A stretch of DNA of 64,000 nt from NCBI RefSeq assembly GCF_004769405.1, contig NZ_RQES01000019.1, forward strand, positions 496,001-560,000, given 5' to 3'. Made by a program: the position numbers and the translations under genes. The stretch comes from Leptospira selangorensis (lineage in GTDB: Bacteria > Spirochaetota > Leptospiria > Leptospirales > Leptospiraceae). Under the pieces are notes generated by a model. It saw only the letters and a program-made list of their open reading frames with translations. It searched no databases and was not told the DNA's origin. Below, in pieces: positions 17,078-26,388 of the stretch (its first letter is position 1; every line of letters begins with the position of its first letter).

Positions 17078-17707
17078 TTGTATTCCCGCATACTCACTCT
17101 ACTCAAAATAGACCCGGAAACCGCTAGAAAATACGGTCCGGGCCTAGGAGTAGGACTCGCAATTTTATTCCTGGTTCTTTTCTTCTATTCCGGCGGAAAA
17201 TCGGATGCTAAGTATACCCGTGTAGAAGAAGAAAAAGAAAAAGGCTCCACTGTTTCTTTCAAAAATTTTGCAAAAGATCAGTATGATGGAAACGGAACCA
17301 TATTATGGAAACTGAAAGCGGAAGAAGCATATCTTTACGCTGACGAAAAAAGATACGTTCTGTATGGGATTAATTTCGACCAATATGAGAATGGAAAGTT
17401 CAAGTCCAAACTCACTGGTGAAAAAGGTGAGATCAATCAGATCTCTAAATTGATGAAACTCACAGGGAATATTCTTCTAAAAACGGAAGAACATAGAACT
17501 CTTAGAGCAAAATCGTTAGATTATAACGATGAAACAAAAGAACTCAGCTCCAATGAGGAAGTTGTGATAGATGCAAATGGAACTCATATCAGAGGAGTCG
17601 GTCTTAGAGCGGACAAAGATCTGAACAAGTTCACAATTTTAAGACCAAGCGCCATTACACAGGGTGGTTCTAATCCACTTAATTCTTCTTCACCTAAAGA
17701 AAAATGA
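17078..17707 (+). CDS. lptC: LptC-like LPS export protein
   Basis: 209 residues. A single N-terminal membrane segment (about residues 24-42, GLGVGLAILFLVLFFYSGG) anchors a periplasmic beta-jellyroll domain with the pattern DGNGTILWKLKAEEAYLY and repeated L.A..L.Y.. strands. LptC takes LPS from the LptBFG transporter and passes it to LptA. The start is TTG at 17078, chosen because it gives a short cytoplasmic lead before the membrane segment. Sequence is poorly conserved in this family, so the call rests on topology, fold-like pattern and position between kdsA and lptA/lptB. Its stop overlaps the next start by 4 bp. Confidence 0.82.
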   Translation: MYSRILTLLKIDPETARKYGPGLGVGLAILFLVLFFYSGGKSDAKYTRVEEEKEKGSTVSFKNFAKDQYDGNGTILWKLKAEEAYLYADEKRYVLYGINFDQYENGKFKSKLTGEKGEINQISKLMKLTGNILLKTEEHRTLRAKSLDYNDETKELSSNEEVVIDANGTHIRGVGLRADKDLNKFTILRPSAITQGGSNPLNSSSPKEK

Positions 17708-19035
17708 AACGTATCCTAGTTCTATTCTATCTATTATTTTTTCTCCCTGTTCATTTGGGATCTCATTCTAGACCCCCTCTTTTATTTTCCGCGGAAACAT
17801 TAGATCCGAAAAGTTTCCAAGGAATTGGAGAAGCAGATCCTAAACGTAAGGAAAGTTTTCCAACTTTTTGGGGAGCAAACGCATTGACCCAAGAGGATAG
17901 AGAAGTCCAAGGCCTCAAAGTCACAATCTTCAGTTTAGAAGGTGGGGCTTGGATCCAGCATAAAAAAGTAAAATTGGGCGCAAACAGGATCGAGGTCTTC
18001 GGAAAAGAAGCATATAAGGCTTTTTTAAAAAACGGTGTACATATAGAAGACCAGGAAAACGGGACCGTGATGAGAGCAGGAGTAGGAGAATATGATAAAT
18101 ACTCCGAAATGGTCTATATCAAAGAAAGACCAAGGCTTAGTTTCCGAGACAAAACCGGCAAAACGACAATCATCTCCGCAAAACAAATAGATAGAGAATT
18201 AAATACGAAAATCACTAAATTACATGGTGGAGTGATCGTAAATCATCCCGAAGTTACTATATTTTGCGCGGAAGCGGTTTTTAAAGAATCGGAACATCTG
18301 ATCACCACTGATCCGAACCCGATCCTAATTTCCAAGAACAGATATTTGAGCGGTAAAAAGTTATCCTTCTACACAAATGAAAGTAGGATACTTTTGGAAG
18401 AAAACACAGTATTATTCCAATCCTCCGAAGAAACCAAAAAAGACCCGGAAGGAAATGAGAAAAAACAAACTGTTCTCACCATCCTAAAAGGGGATAAAAT
18501 AGAAAGCCGCCCGAACGAAGAAAATGACCGCACGGTTATGATCAGTGGAAATGCAACAGTCCTAAGAAAGGATATGAAAATTACTTCGGATAATATCGAA
18601 TCAGTAGGAAAAGATTCTCATATCATCAAAGCAAGAAAAAATATCAAAGTGCATGATAGAGAAAATAATCTTCTTCTTTCGGGTAACGTATTCGATTATT
18701 TCAGGAACGAGAACTACCTTCACCTGACTGACGAAGGTAAAATGGAATTTTTAGACAAAAATTCCGATCAGGTAACAAGCACGATCACCGCTCAGGAGTT
18801 CGAACGTTTCTTGGACCAAAAAGAAACAGTGATCCGAGGAAATATCTGGATCAAATCCAAGTCCACAGAGGCACAAGGTGAATACGCCACTTATTTTGAA
18901 AACGACGAATCCGTACTTTTAGAAGGAAATCCTAGGATTAATCGAAGTGGTAAGATCCTAAGAGCAGGAAAAATCGTCTTTTATCCAAGAGAAGGAAGAT
19001 CAATTCTGACAGAAGGAGTCCATTTAGGAAATTAG
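17704..19035 (+). CDS. lptA: OstA/LptA-family LPS transport protein (long form)
   Basis: 443 residues with a signal peptide (KRILVLFYLLFFLPVHLGS). The mature protein is a series of beta-strand repeats of the OstA/LptA type: motifs such as ITKLHGGVIVNHPEVTIFCAEA, MISGNATVLRKDMKITSDNIE and ESVLLEGNPRINRSGKILRAGKI. LptA forms the periplasmic bridge that carries LPS to the outer membrane. At 443 residues it is more than twice the E. coli LptA (about 185), so it could span further as a single chain or combine several OstA domains. It sits between lptC and lptB, as in many Gram-negatives. Confidence 0.85.
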   Translation: MKRILVLFYLLFFLPVHLGSHSRPPLLFSAETLDPKSFQGIGEADPKRKESFPTFWGANALTQEDREVQGLKVTIFSLEGGAWIQHKKVKLGANRIEVFGKEAYKAFLKNGVHIEDQENGTVMRAGVGEYDKYSEMVYIKERPRLSFRDKTGKTTIISAKQIDRELNTKITKLHGGVIVNHPEVTIFCAEAVFKESEHLITTDPNPILISKNRYLSGKKLSFYTNESRILLEENTVLFQSSEETKKDPEGNEKKQTVLTILKGDKIESRPNEENDRTVMISGNATVLRKDMKITSDNIESVGKDSHIIKARKNIKVHDRENNLLLSGNVFDYFRNENYLHLTDEGKMEFLDKNSDQVTSTITAQEFERFLDQKETVIRGNIWIKSKSTEAQGEYATYFENDESVLLEGNPRINRSGKILRAGKIVFYPREGRSILTEGVHLGN

Positions 19036-19044
19036 GCTTGCATA

Positions 19045-19770
19045 ATGGGACAAAGGATCCGGTGCCAAAACTTAATCAAAATATACAATAAGCGTAAGGT
19101 TGTAGACGGAGTCAGTTTCGATGTTCGCAAAGGAGAAGTAGTAGGTCTACTAGGTCCAAACGGTGCCGGAAAAACTACTTCTTTCTATATGTCTGTCGGT
19201 TTCGTAAAACCGGATTCAGGTCATGTATTCATAGACGACCAAGACGTTACAGAAGCTCCTATGCATACTAGAGCAAAACTTGGAGTAGGTTATCTAGCAC
19301 AAGAAGCTTCTATCTTTAGAAAACTTACAGTCGCAGAAAACTTAGAAGCAATCTTAGAAACTCTGAACATTCCCAGATCGGAAATCATTCGCAGAAGAGA
19401 CGAACTACTGTTAGAATTACAAATTATGCGAGTCGCCAACCAAAAAGGTTTTACTCTTTCCGGCGGGGAAAGAAGAAGATGCGAAATCGCTAGAGCCTTA
19501 GTCACAAATCCGGATTTTATCCTTCTTGACGAGCCGTTCGCAGGGGTTGACCCTATAGCTGTTAAAGATATTCAAACTGTTATAAATAGTTTAAAGAAGA
19601 AGGGACTAGGCATCTTAATCACCGACCACAACGTTCGAGAAACATTAAAGATTACGGATAGAGCATATATCATGCATAGTGGTCGGATCTTGATCGCGGG
19701 AACTCCTAAAGAACTCGTGAACGATAAAGAAGCAAAGAGAATGTATTTAGGAGAGGACTTCAAGCTGTGA
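19045..19770 (+). CDS. lptB: LPS export ABC transporter ATPase LptB
   Basis: 241 residues, an ABC ATPase. Walker A is GPNGAGKTT, the signature is LSGGERRRCEIARAL, Walker B is FILLDEPFAGVDP, the H-loop is ITDHNVRETL. This last motif and the GGERRR form are typical of LptB. It powers extraction of LPS from the inner membrane with LptF and LptG, which are not in this window. Ten bp separate it from lptA and it overlaps rpoN by 4 bp (GTGA). The lptA-lptB-rpoN order is conserved well beyond spirochaetes. Confidence 0.96.
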   Translation: MGQRIRCQNLIKIYNKRKVVDGVSFDVRKGEVVGLLGPNGAGKTTSFYMSVGFVKPDSGHVFIDDQDVTEAPMHTRAKLGVGYLAQEASIFRKLTVAENLEAILETLNIPRSEIIRRRDELLLELQIMRVANQKGFTLSGGERRRCEIARALVTNPDFILLDEPFAGVDPIAVKDIQTVINSLKKKGLGILITDHNVRETLKITDRAYIMHSGRILIAGTPKELVNDKEAKRMYLGEDFKL

Positions 19771-21203
19771 ATCTGAACCATCAGTTAGTACAGAAGCAGA
19801 CACAAAAGCTTGTCATGACGCAGGATTTGCGTCAGTCGATAGAGCTTTTGCCTTTGTCTACTCTGGAACTCGCTGATAGGATCAGCGCCGAACTGATTGA
19901 AAATCCGATGTTGGAAGAGGAACCGGGATCAGAGAGAAGCAAAAGCCCTGAGCTCTATTCCGTAGATGATCTAAAAAGAAAAGAGAAGAATGATTTTCTT
20001 AAAAACTCCGACCAAGGTTGGCAGGATTCTTTCAGTTTAGACAAACCTCAATACAGAGGCACAGATGCTTCTGACAGAAACCAAAAATACATTGAATCAT
20101 CTCCGAATGCACAATCACTTTCAGATCATTTACTTTGGCAACTTAGGATCTCTTCCTTAAAAGGAAAAGAAATGGAGATCGCAGAAATTCTGATCTCCAT
20201 GCTGGACGATAGAGGATTTATCTCGCAAACCCAAACAGAGTTAGCAACTGAAATAGGAGTTTCTGCCAAAACGATCAAAAAAGTTTTAGAACAGATAAAC
20301 CAGTTAGATCCTCTTGGAATTGGTGCAGGAAGCATTCAAGAAACATTATATATCCAAGCAAAAATCCTAAAACCGGAAGATAAAAACCTACACGATCTTA
20401 TCCAAAACTATCTAAAAGATCTGGAAAAACTAGATTATAAGGGAATTTCCAAAAAAATGGGTCTCCCTGTAGAATCTATCGAAGCTATGGCAGCCGAGAT
20501 CAAGAAGCTGGAACCATTTCCCGCAACATTGTACACTCCTCAAAAACCGGATTATATTGTTCCAGATGTGATCATTCGTGAGATAGAAGGCGAATTCAGT
20601 ATATTATTGAATGATGAGTGGCTTCCTAAATTAAAAATAAATAAAGAATACAAAGGAATGCTCAAAAAAGGAGCCGGTGCTAAAGATTCTGACAAAGAAT
20701 ATATCTCCACAAAACTGAACTCCGCAGAATGGCTGATCCGATCCGTAAACCAAAGAAGACAAACCTTGTATAGAGTTGTCTCCGCAATTATAGAACTACA
20801 AACTGAATTTTTCCGCAAAGGAGTGAGATTTTTAAAACCTCTTACTTTAAAAGACATCGCAGAAAGATTGGATCTTCACGAATCCACAGTTTCTCGTATC
20901 ACTTCCAATAAGTATGTACAAACTTCTTGGGGAATTTTAGAATTAAAATGGTTCTTCTCTTCCGGCTTAAAATCCAAAAGTTCCGAAGGTGGAATGGAAT
21001 CCTCCAAAACAATTCATGATATTATACGCAATCTAGTAAAAGAAGAAGATCCCGAAAACCCTCTCTCCGATCAGGACATAGTGGAAAAAATAGAAAGTAA
21101 AGGGATAGAGATCGCCAGAAGAACTGTGGCTAAGTATCGTAAAATACTAAAAATTTTACCATCTAATCAAAGAAAAAAAGTAAAATCTCTGGAAGCAAGG
21201 TAA
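19767..21203 (+). CDS. rpoN: RNA polymerase sigma-54 factor
   Basis: 478 residues starting with GTG. The Gln/Leu-rich activator-interaction region is at the N-terminus (LVQKQTQKLVMTQDLRQSIELLPL). A core-binding domain follows, then the HTH region (LTLKDIAERLDLHESTVSRITSNKYVQT) and the RpoN box ARRTVAKYRK near residue 455, which contacts the -24 element. It directs transcription from -24/-12 promoters with AAA+ activators. An NtrX/NtrC-type activator is encoded 3 kb downstream. It is translationally coupled to lptB. Confidence 0.96.
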   Translation: MNLNHQLVQKQTQKLVMTQDLRQSIELLPLSTLELADRISAELIENPMLEEEPGSERSKSPELYSVDDLKRKEKNDFLKNSDQGWQDSFSLDKPQYRGTDASDRNQKYIESSPNAQSLSDHLLWQLRISSLKGKEMEIAEILISMLDDRGFISQTQTELATEIGVSAKTIKKVLEQINQLDPLGIGAGSIQETLYIQAKILKPEDKNLHDLIQNYLKDLEKLDYKGISKKMGLPVESIEAMAAEIKKLEPFPATLYTPQKPDYIVPDVIIREIEGEFSILLNDEWLPKLKINKEYKGMLKKGAGAKDSDKEYISTKLNSAEWLIRSVNQRRQTLYRVVSAIIELQTEFFRKGVRFLKPLTLKDIAERLDLHESTVSRITSNKYVQTSWGILELKWFFSSGLKSKSSEGGMESSKTIHDIIRNLVKEEDPENPLSDQDIVEKIESKGIEIARRTVAKYRKILKILPSNQRKKVKSLEAR

Positions 21204-21206
21204 CTC

Positions 21207-22169
21207 ATGTCCGTTCCAGGAATCAATGTATCTAATATTCTAAAAGACCATCCTGAGTTAGGTTTAAAACTGATCGCAGGAGAAAACGGACTCCAAAATC
21301 GGATCCATAGTTCAGAGATCAACAGACCAGGTCTTTCACTCACAGGTTTTTACGAAAGTTTTGCCCATGATCGTATCCAAATTTTTGGAAAAGGAGAATG
21401 GGCTTATATCACTTCTAAAGAAGGTGAGGATATGGAAAAACTCGCAGCCGACTTTTTCCATTTTCATTTAAATTGTATTATATTTACACATGGAAATGTT
21501 CCTCCTCCTATTTTTGTAGAATACTGTGATCGTTTGAATATTCCATTATTGGGTTCGGATGTTTCTACCCATAAATTCATTACTCTTATCTCTCAAATTT
21601 TAGATAGGAGTCTCGCACCTAGAACCATGAGGCACGGAGTTCTAATCGAAGTATTCGGGATTGGGATACTTCTCTCCGGTAAAAGTGGTGTGGGAAAAAG
21701 TGAAACAGCTCTTGAACTTATAGAAAGAGGACACCGTCTAGTCGCAGACGATATGGTCGAGATCCGAAGGCTTTCCGAAAGTTACCTAATAGGAACTTGT
21801 TCCGATCTTCTTCGCCACCATATGGAGATTAGAGGATTAGGAATTTTGAATATAAAGGATATATTCGGGATTGGATCAGTTCGAGATCATAAACTGATAG
21901 AATTGATCATTCATCTGGAAGAATGGACTGAAGAAAAAGAATTCGATCGTACAGGGCTCGAAAACAGAACGGAAGAAGTTCTCGGAGTAAATATTCCTTT
22001 GATCAAACTTCCGGTTCGTCCGGGAAGAAATATTCCTATCATCGTAGAAACCGCTGCAATGAACCAAAGATTAAAAAAGCTAGGAAAGAATGCAGCAGCG
22101 GAATTCAGCCAAAAATTAAATATTTATCTACAGCAAGGAAAAGTTGAAAGAAATCCACCTCAAAATTAA
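21207..22169 (+). CDS. hprK: HPr kinase/phosphorylase
   Basis: 320 residues. The bifunctional enzyme phosphorylates HPr on its regulatory Ser and reverses this with phosphate. The Walker A is LLSGKSGVGKSETALELIERGHRLVADD, the HprK signature is RGLGILNIKDIFG, and PVRPGRN is near the C-terminus. The N-terminal domain is the MurF-like HPrK_N. It is followed by the HPr gene, overlapping by 26 bp, so kinase and substrate are co-produced. PTS sugar permeases are absent from the window, as expected for a regulatory, not sugar-uptake, use. Confidence 0.95.
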   Translation: MSVPGINVSNILKDHPELGLKLIAGENGLQNRIHSSEINRPGLSLTGFYESFAHDRIQIFGKGEWAYITSKEGEDMEKLAADFFHFHLNCIIFTHGNVPPPIFVEYCDRLNIPLLGSDVSTHKFITLISQILDRSLAPRTMRHGVLIEVFGIGILLSGKSGVGKSETALELIERGHRLVADDMVEIRRLSESYLIGTCSDLLRHHMEIRGLGILNIKDIFGIGSVRDHKLIELIIHLEEWTEEKEFDRTGLENRTEEVLGVNIPLIKLPVRPGRNIPIIVETAAMNQRLKKLGKNAAAEFSQKLNIYLQQGKVERNPPQN

Positions 22170-22410
22170 CGAAAACGGCGCAGGGATGCATGCGCGTCCT
22201 GCCTCTGTCTTTGTGAATTGCGCGGCAAAATATTCCTGCGAAGTTCTAGTCTCCAAAGACGGAGTGGAAGTGAACGGTAAAAGTATCATGGGACTCATGA
22301 TGTTGGCCTTAGCACCCGGTGCAGAATTTTCCATCAAAACCGAAGGTGCCGGTGAAGAAGAAGCGGCGGACGCATTGGCCAAACTAGTGGAAGGCGATTT
22401 TGCGATATGA
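22144..22410 (+). CDS. ptsH: HPr phosphocarrier protein
   Basis: 88 residues. The phosphorylatable His is in GMHARPAS (His16, equivalent to His15) and the regulatory Ser is in NGKSIMGLMML (Ser47, equivalent to Ser46), a site for HprK. Start is TTG at 22144 with AAGGAAAA upstream. The gene overlaps hprK upstream and the sensor kinase gene downstream, so it sits inside a regulatory operon. With both His and Ser kept, it can in principle be a substrate for Enzyme I and HprK; no Enzyme I is visible here. Confidence 0.95.
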   Translation: MKEIHLKINENGAGMHARPASVFVNCAAKYSCEVLVSKDGVEVNGKSIMGLMMLALAPGAEFSIKTEGAGEEEAADALAKLVEGDFAI

Positions 22411-24206
22411 AATGGTTTCCATTCCGGATAGAGGAGGAGAATCGATATTATCTCCGAGATCTTCTAATTTTATCCGGAGTGATCTTTCTATCAGTTCTCG
22501 CAGCTGAGCTCATTCATTTTAGGAATTCTGAAAATATAGATATAGTAGATCGTATACTGATCTACGTATATTACACTGTTCCTTTAGTCGTACTATTTCT
22601 GGTCATTTCCTATTTTTATAGGAATCGTAGGAATTTAGAAACAGGAAGACTCAAAAGTTCCATTCGTTATAGACTATCTCTTTCTTTTTTGTTTATAGCG
22701 ATGCTTCCTTCTTTTCCAGTCTTTTTGCTTACCTCCAATGTAATCGGAAGAGTATTCGAAGGATTTTACGGTTTGGATATCGCCCTAGCTTTGGAAGCAG
22801 GAGATCATTTTGTCAGAAAAGAATTGGATCTGGAAAAAAATAACCTATTAGATAAGGCCAAATTATTCAGAAACCTTGTCCAAAGACAAAATCCAAATCC
22901 GAACTTACTTACGAATCGTGCGAATGAATTAGATCTAATCTCTAATCCGAATTATTATGTGGGATGGTATGAGAATAATGTACCAACACTTGAAAATAGA
23001 TCCTTAAAATTAACGATCTCGCCGGAAGAATTTACAAATCTCGGGGCAGAAGAAAACATTTCGGAAAAATTGGCATTAAACCAGAATTTAGGATTTTATC
23101 TGCTTAAAATAGATTCATCCGATCCTGCCAAATTTTTAATATTAGGAAAACGTGTTTTTCAAGGAGAAGAATCCAAAGCTTATTCTTTTATCAATACCAG
23201 GAAAAATTACATCACCGCTGATTTGACGAAAGAAAAACTTCCTTATGAAGTCAGACTTACGATTACATTACTGACAGTATTCGCATTTTTACTTTCCATA
23301 TTCTTTTCACTCGTATTTGCACGAAAAATTTCAAGACCTATCATAGATCTTGCAAACGCTACACAAAAGGTCTCCTTAGGAGATACGGATATCAATCTTC
23401 CACTAACGGAAGGAGGGGAGATTGGTGCATTAGTAGAATCTTTTAACCAAATGGTGAAAGACCTAAAATCCAAAAATGAAGAACTAATGCATACCCAAAG
23501 GATTGCAGCCTGGAAAGAAGTTGCCCAGAGAATGGCTCACGAGATCAAAAATCCTCTGACCCCCATCCAACTTTCCGCCGAAAGAATACGCAGAAAATTG
23601 AACTCAGAAGTCCCTGAAGAATTCCAAGAGATCGTAACCAAGGGAAGTGAAACCATAGTCGGCCAGGTAAAAATTTTAGAACATCTGGTAAATGAATTCT
23701 CGGAGTTCGCTAGAATGCCAGCTCCTAGGTTGATCAACCAACATTTGGAGCCGGTGGTCCTAGAAAGTGCAAAACTTTTCGAACACACACCTGGGATCCA
23801 AATAGAACTCAACTTCGCAAAAAATTTGCCTGAAATCTTTTTGGACAAAAAACTGTTTTTAGGGATTATGAACAATCTTTTCAAAAATGCAGTAGAGGCC
23901 ATAGAAAAGAAAAGGCAAAGAGGGGACTCTGGATTTTCCCAAGGAAAAATCCGGATTTCTACAGTATTAGAAAAAAGGATCATGAGACGTTCAGTGGTTT
24001 TACTTGTAGAAGATAATGGGATCGGAATTTCCCAAGAATACAGATCCAAGGTTTTCGAACCTTATTATTCCACTAAGGACGAACATGTTTCCGGGATAGG
24101 ACTTGCAATCGTTCAAAAAACTGTGATCGATCATAATGGTCATATCTCCGTAGACTCATCCGAATTAGGCGGATGTAAATTTAGGATAGAAATTCCGGTA
24201 GCTTAA
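22407..24206 (+). CDS. ntrY: NtrY-like membrane sensor histidine kinase
   Basis: 599 residues. Three membrane segments near residues 20-40, 50-72 and 90-112 precede a periplasmic region of about 170 residues, another segment near 290-312, a HAMP domain (SRPIIDLANATQ..LGDTDI), a coiled stretch and the kinase core. The H-box is AQRMAHEIKNPLTPIQLSAERI, N-box NNLFKNAVEAIEKK, G-boxes VEDNGIGIS and GIGLAIVQ. This layout is that of NtrY. The partner regulator is the next gene with zero gap (stop to ATG adjacent). Signal is unknown. Confidence 0.9.
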   Translation: MKWFPFRIEEENRYYLRDLLILSGVIFLSVLAAELIHFRNSENIDIVDRILIYVYYTVPLVVLFLVISYFYRNRRNLETGRLKSSIRYRLSLSFLFIAMLPSFPVFLLTSNVIGRVFEGFYGLDIALALEAGDHFVRKELDLEKNNLLDKAKLFRNLVQRQNPNPNLLTNRANELDLISNPNYYVGWYENNVPTLENRSLKLTISPEEFTNLGAEENISEKLALNQNLGFYLLKIDSSDPAKFLILGKRVFQGEESKAYSFINTRKNYITADLTKEKLPYEVRLTITLLTVFAFLLSIFFSLVFARKISRPIIDLANATQKVSLGDTDINLPLTEGGEIGALVESFNQMVKDLKSKNEELMHTQRIAAWKEVAQRMAHEIKNPLTPIQLSAERIRRKLNSEVPEEFQEIVTKGSETIVGQVKILEHLVNEFSEFARMPAPRLINQHLEPVVLESAKLFEHTPGIQIELNFAKNLPEIFLDKKLFLGIMNNLFKNAVEAIEKKRQRGDSGFSQGKIRISTVLEKRIMRRSVVLLVEDNGIGISQEYRSKVFEPYYSTKDEHVSGIGLAIVQKTVIDHNGHISVDSSELGGCKFRIEIPVA

Positions 24207-25550
24207 ATGAGAATATTCATAGTAGATGATGAGCCGGAAATCCGCAAATCTCTCCAAGATATTTTGGAAGATGAGAACTATGAAGCGGAACAATTTTCAT
24301 CCGGAAAAAACTTCCTTAAACATCTAAAGATAGAAAGACCAAGTTTAGTTTTATTAGATGTATGGCTCGGAAAAGAAGATGGATTAGTCATCTTGGATGA
24401 GATCAAAAAAATTTATCCGACAGTCCCAGTGGTTATGATCTCGGGACATGGGACGATAGAACTCGCAGTACAAGCCACCAAAAAGGGTGCATTAGACTTT
24501 TTAGAAAAACCGTTGTCCATCGCAAAAGTATTAGAAGCGGTAGAAGAAGCACTCGTATATTCTGAAAAATCCGAAGCTCCGGAAATCAAACTGGAATCGG
24601 ATGAAATTTTAGGAAATTCGCCCGCAATCCAAAAAGTAAAATTCTCCATAGCTCAGGCGGCAGCTACAAACGCTAGAGTTTTCATTTATGGAGAGAATGG
24701 AACTGGAAAGGAATTAGTAGCTAAAACTATATTCAAAAATTCTAAAAGAAAAGACCAACCGTTCGTAGAGGTCAACTGTGCTGCTCTTCCGGAAGAATTG
24801 ATAGAATCGGAACTTTTCGGTTATGTAAAAGGTGCTTTTACGGGAGCAACTGACACAAGGATCGGAAAATTCGAGGCTGCCAATGGAGGCACCTTATTTT
24901 TGGACGAGATATGCGATATGTCCTTATCCACCCAGGCAAAAGTACTTCGTATCTTACAAGAACAAAGATTCGAAAAATTAGGAAGTACGGAACAAGTATC
25001 CGTAGATGTTAGAGTGATCGCCGCTACAAATATCCCGGTGGAAGAAGCAATCAAAGAGGGAAAATTCAGAGAAGATCTTTATTATAGATTGAATGTGATC
25101 CCGATCGTAATTCCTCCTTTAAGAGATCGCAAATCGGATATTCCATTACTTGTAGATCATTATGTAAGACAAACAATCGCAGAAAATAATCTCACTCCTA
25201 AAATTATAGAAAAAGAAGCAGTTTCACTTCTAGAAAACCATTTCTGGCCGGGGAATATCAGAGAACTTAAGAACGTGATCGAAAGACTTTGTATCATGAC
25301 TGTTAGTGATATTATCAGAGCCCAAGACGTGAAGGACTCCATGACAGGTTTCGTAAAAGCGAATGATCTGGTGGAAAAAGGGGACTTCAAAAAAGCAAAA
25401 GAAGAATTCGAAAAACAATATATTCTTAAAACATTACAGACAAACGAAGGAAATGTTTCCAAAACTTCCAAGGCTCTCGGAATAGAAAGATCCCATTTAT
25501 ACAGAAAAATGAAATCCTTAGGAATACAGGCGGAGGATATCCATGACTAA
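24207..25550 (+). CDS. ntrX: NtrX/NtrC-family sigma-54-dependent response regulator
   Basis: 447 residues. Receiver domain residues 1-120 with the acidic pocket (IVDDEPE) and phospho-Asp in LLDVWLG; AAA+ domain with Walker A GENGTGKEL, the sigma54-contact GAFTGATD loop (GYVKGAFTGA) and Walker B GGTLFLDEI; C-terminal Fis-type helix-turn-helix NVSKTSKALGIERSHLYRKMKSLG. It is a transcription activator for sigma-54 holoenzyme, phosphorylated by the preceding kinase. rpoN is in the same operon. It overlaps the next gene by 8 bp. Confidence 0.93.
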   Translation: MRIFIVDDEPEIRKSLQDILEDENYEAEQFSSGKNFLKHLKIERPSLVLLDVWLGKEDGLVILDEIKKIYPTVPVVMISGHGTIELAVQATKKGALDFLEKPLSIAKVLEAVEEALVYSEKSEAPEIKLESDEILGNSPAIQKVKFSIAQAAATNARVFIYGENGTGKELVAKTIFKNSKRKDQPFVEVNCAALPEELIESELFGYVKGAFTGATDTRIGKFEAANGGTLFLDEICDMSLSTQAKVLRILQEQRFEKLGSTEQVSVDVRVIAATNIPVEEAIKEGKFREDLYYRLNVIPIVIPPLRDRKSDIPLLVDHYVRQTIAENNLTPKIIEKEAVSLLENHFWPGNIRELKNVIERLCIMTVSDIIRAQDVKDSMTGFVKANDLVEKGDFKKAKEEFEKQYILKTLQTNEGNVSKTSKALGIERSHLYRKMKSLGIQAEDIHD

Positions 25551-26388
25551 GCCTGGAATATTTCAGGAGCTAAAAGGAATTCTTCAGGACTTTAAATTTT
25601 TAGTCCAAAACGGAGAATTCCCTATCTTACGCAGACAGGGAGAAAAAGATCCACAGGATGTGGACCTGGAATGGAAAGATTCCTGGGCCTGGTCTTCTAT
25701 AGGATCTAAAAAGGAAAAAGAAACTTCTGTACCAGGGGTCCAAATGAGGATCCCTCCTAAAAAAGAAGATAGAAACTTTTCCTGTAAATTATGCTCCGAT
25801 CGACTCAGCGCTGTTCGTCATTTTATCATCAGAGGCAGAAAGAAAATATTAGTACTTCATTATACTGGTGAAACCGTCTCCGGAAAAGAATCGTATGTAA
25901 AAACTTCTCCTTTGAAAATTTTCAGAACAAACGAAGCAGAAGACGTATTCGATAGGATGATCCAAAAAGTATTCGGATTTACGATGAAGGAGTTCTATTT
26001 TCAAGAATTCCCAGGATGTTTATTTTCTCAAGACAGATCTAACGAAGAAGATTGGAAAAGAAGATCCCAGAACTGCAAGGTCCAAGTACAAGAAACAATC
26101 CAAGAAGAAGGGATCCAAGGAATTATACTTCTAGGTGCCGCAGCGACTTTATATTTTGGAAAAGAAGAAGCACTAAAACAAATGGGAAAAACTTTAGAGT
26201 TCCAACCTGGGACTCCTATGGTAGTACTTCGTTCCCCTGAAGCGATCTTGGCGGCGGAACAAAAAAGAAAATCCAGCAAGGCAGATTCTCCCGAATTTCA
26301 GGAAGCCAAGAAGAAAGAAATAGAAGTCAAAGAAAGTATCCTGTCCCAACTTGGGATCTTTCATCAGGAGATTAAAGAAAAAATTTGA
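25543..26388 (+). CDS. Degenerate family-4-like uracil-DNA-glycosylase-fold protein with 4Fe-4S ligands
   Basis: 281 residues. CKLC (Cys81, Cys84) followed by SxxRH and two later cysteines (Cys159 in FPGCL, Cys178 in NCKVQVQETI) match the spacing of the four iron-sulfur ligands of family-4/5 uracil-DNA glycosylases. The block IILLGAAATLYFG and LRSPEAIL align with the late strand and the HPS-like catalytic loop. However, the GEAPG motif is changed to a HYTGE form and the substrate-binding loop is not recognisable, so activity on uracil is doubtful. It lies between ntrX (8-bp overlap) and priA (4-bp overlap), which suits a DNA-repair or DNA-binding role. Family assignment is inference from cysteine pattern. 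Confidence 0.55.
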   Translation: MTKPGIFQELKGILQDFKFLVQNGEFPILRRQGEKDPQDVDLEWKDSWAWSSIGSKKEKETSVPGVQMRIPPKKEDRNFSCKLCSDRLSAVRHFIIRGRKKILVLHYTGETVSGKESYVKTSPLKIFRTNEAEDVFDRMIQKVFGFTMKEFYFQEFPGCLFSQDRSNEEDWKRRSQNCKVQVQETIQEEGIQGIILLGAAATLYFGKEEALKQMGKTLEFQPGTPMVVLRSPEAILAAEQKRKSSKADSPEFQEAKKKEIEVKESILSQLGIFHQEIKEKI

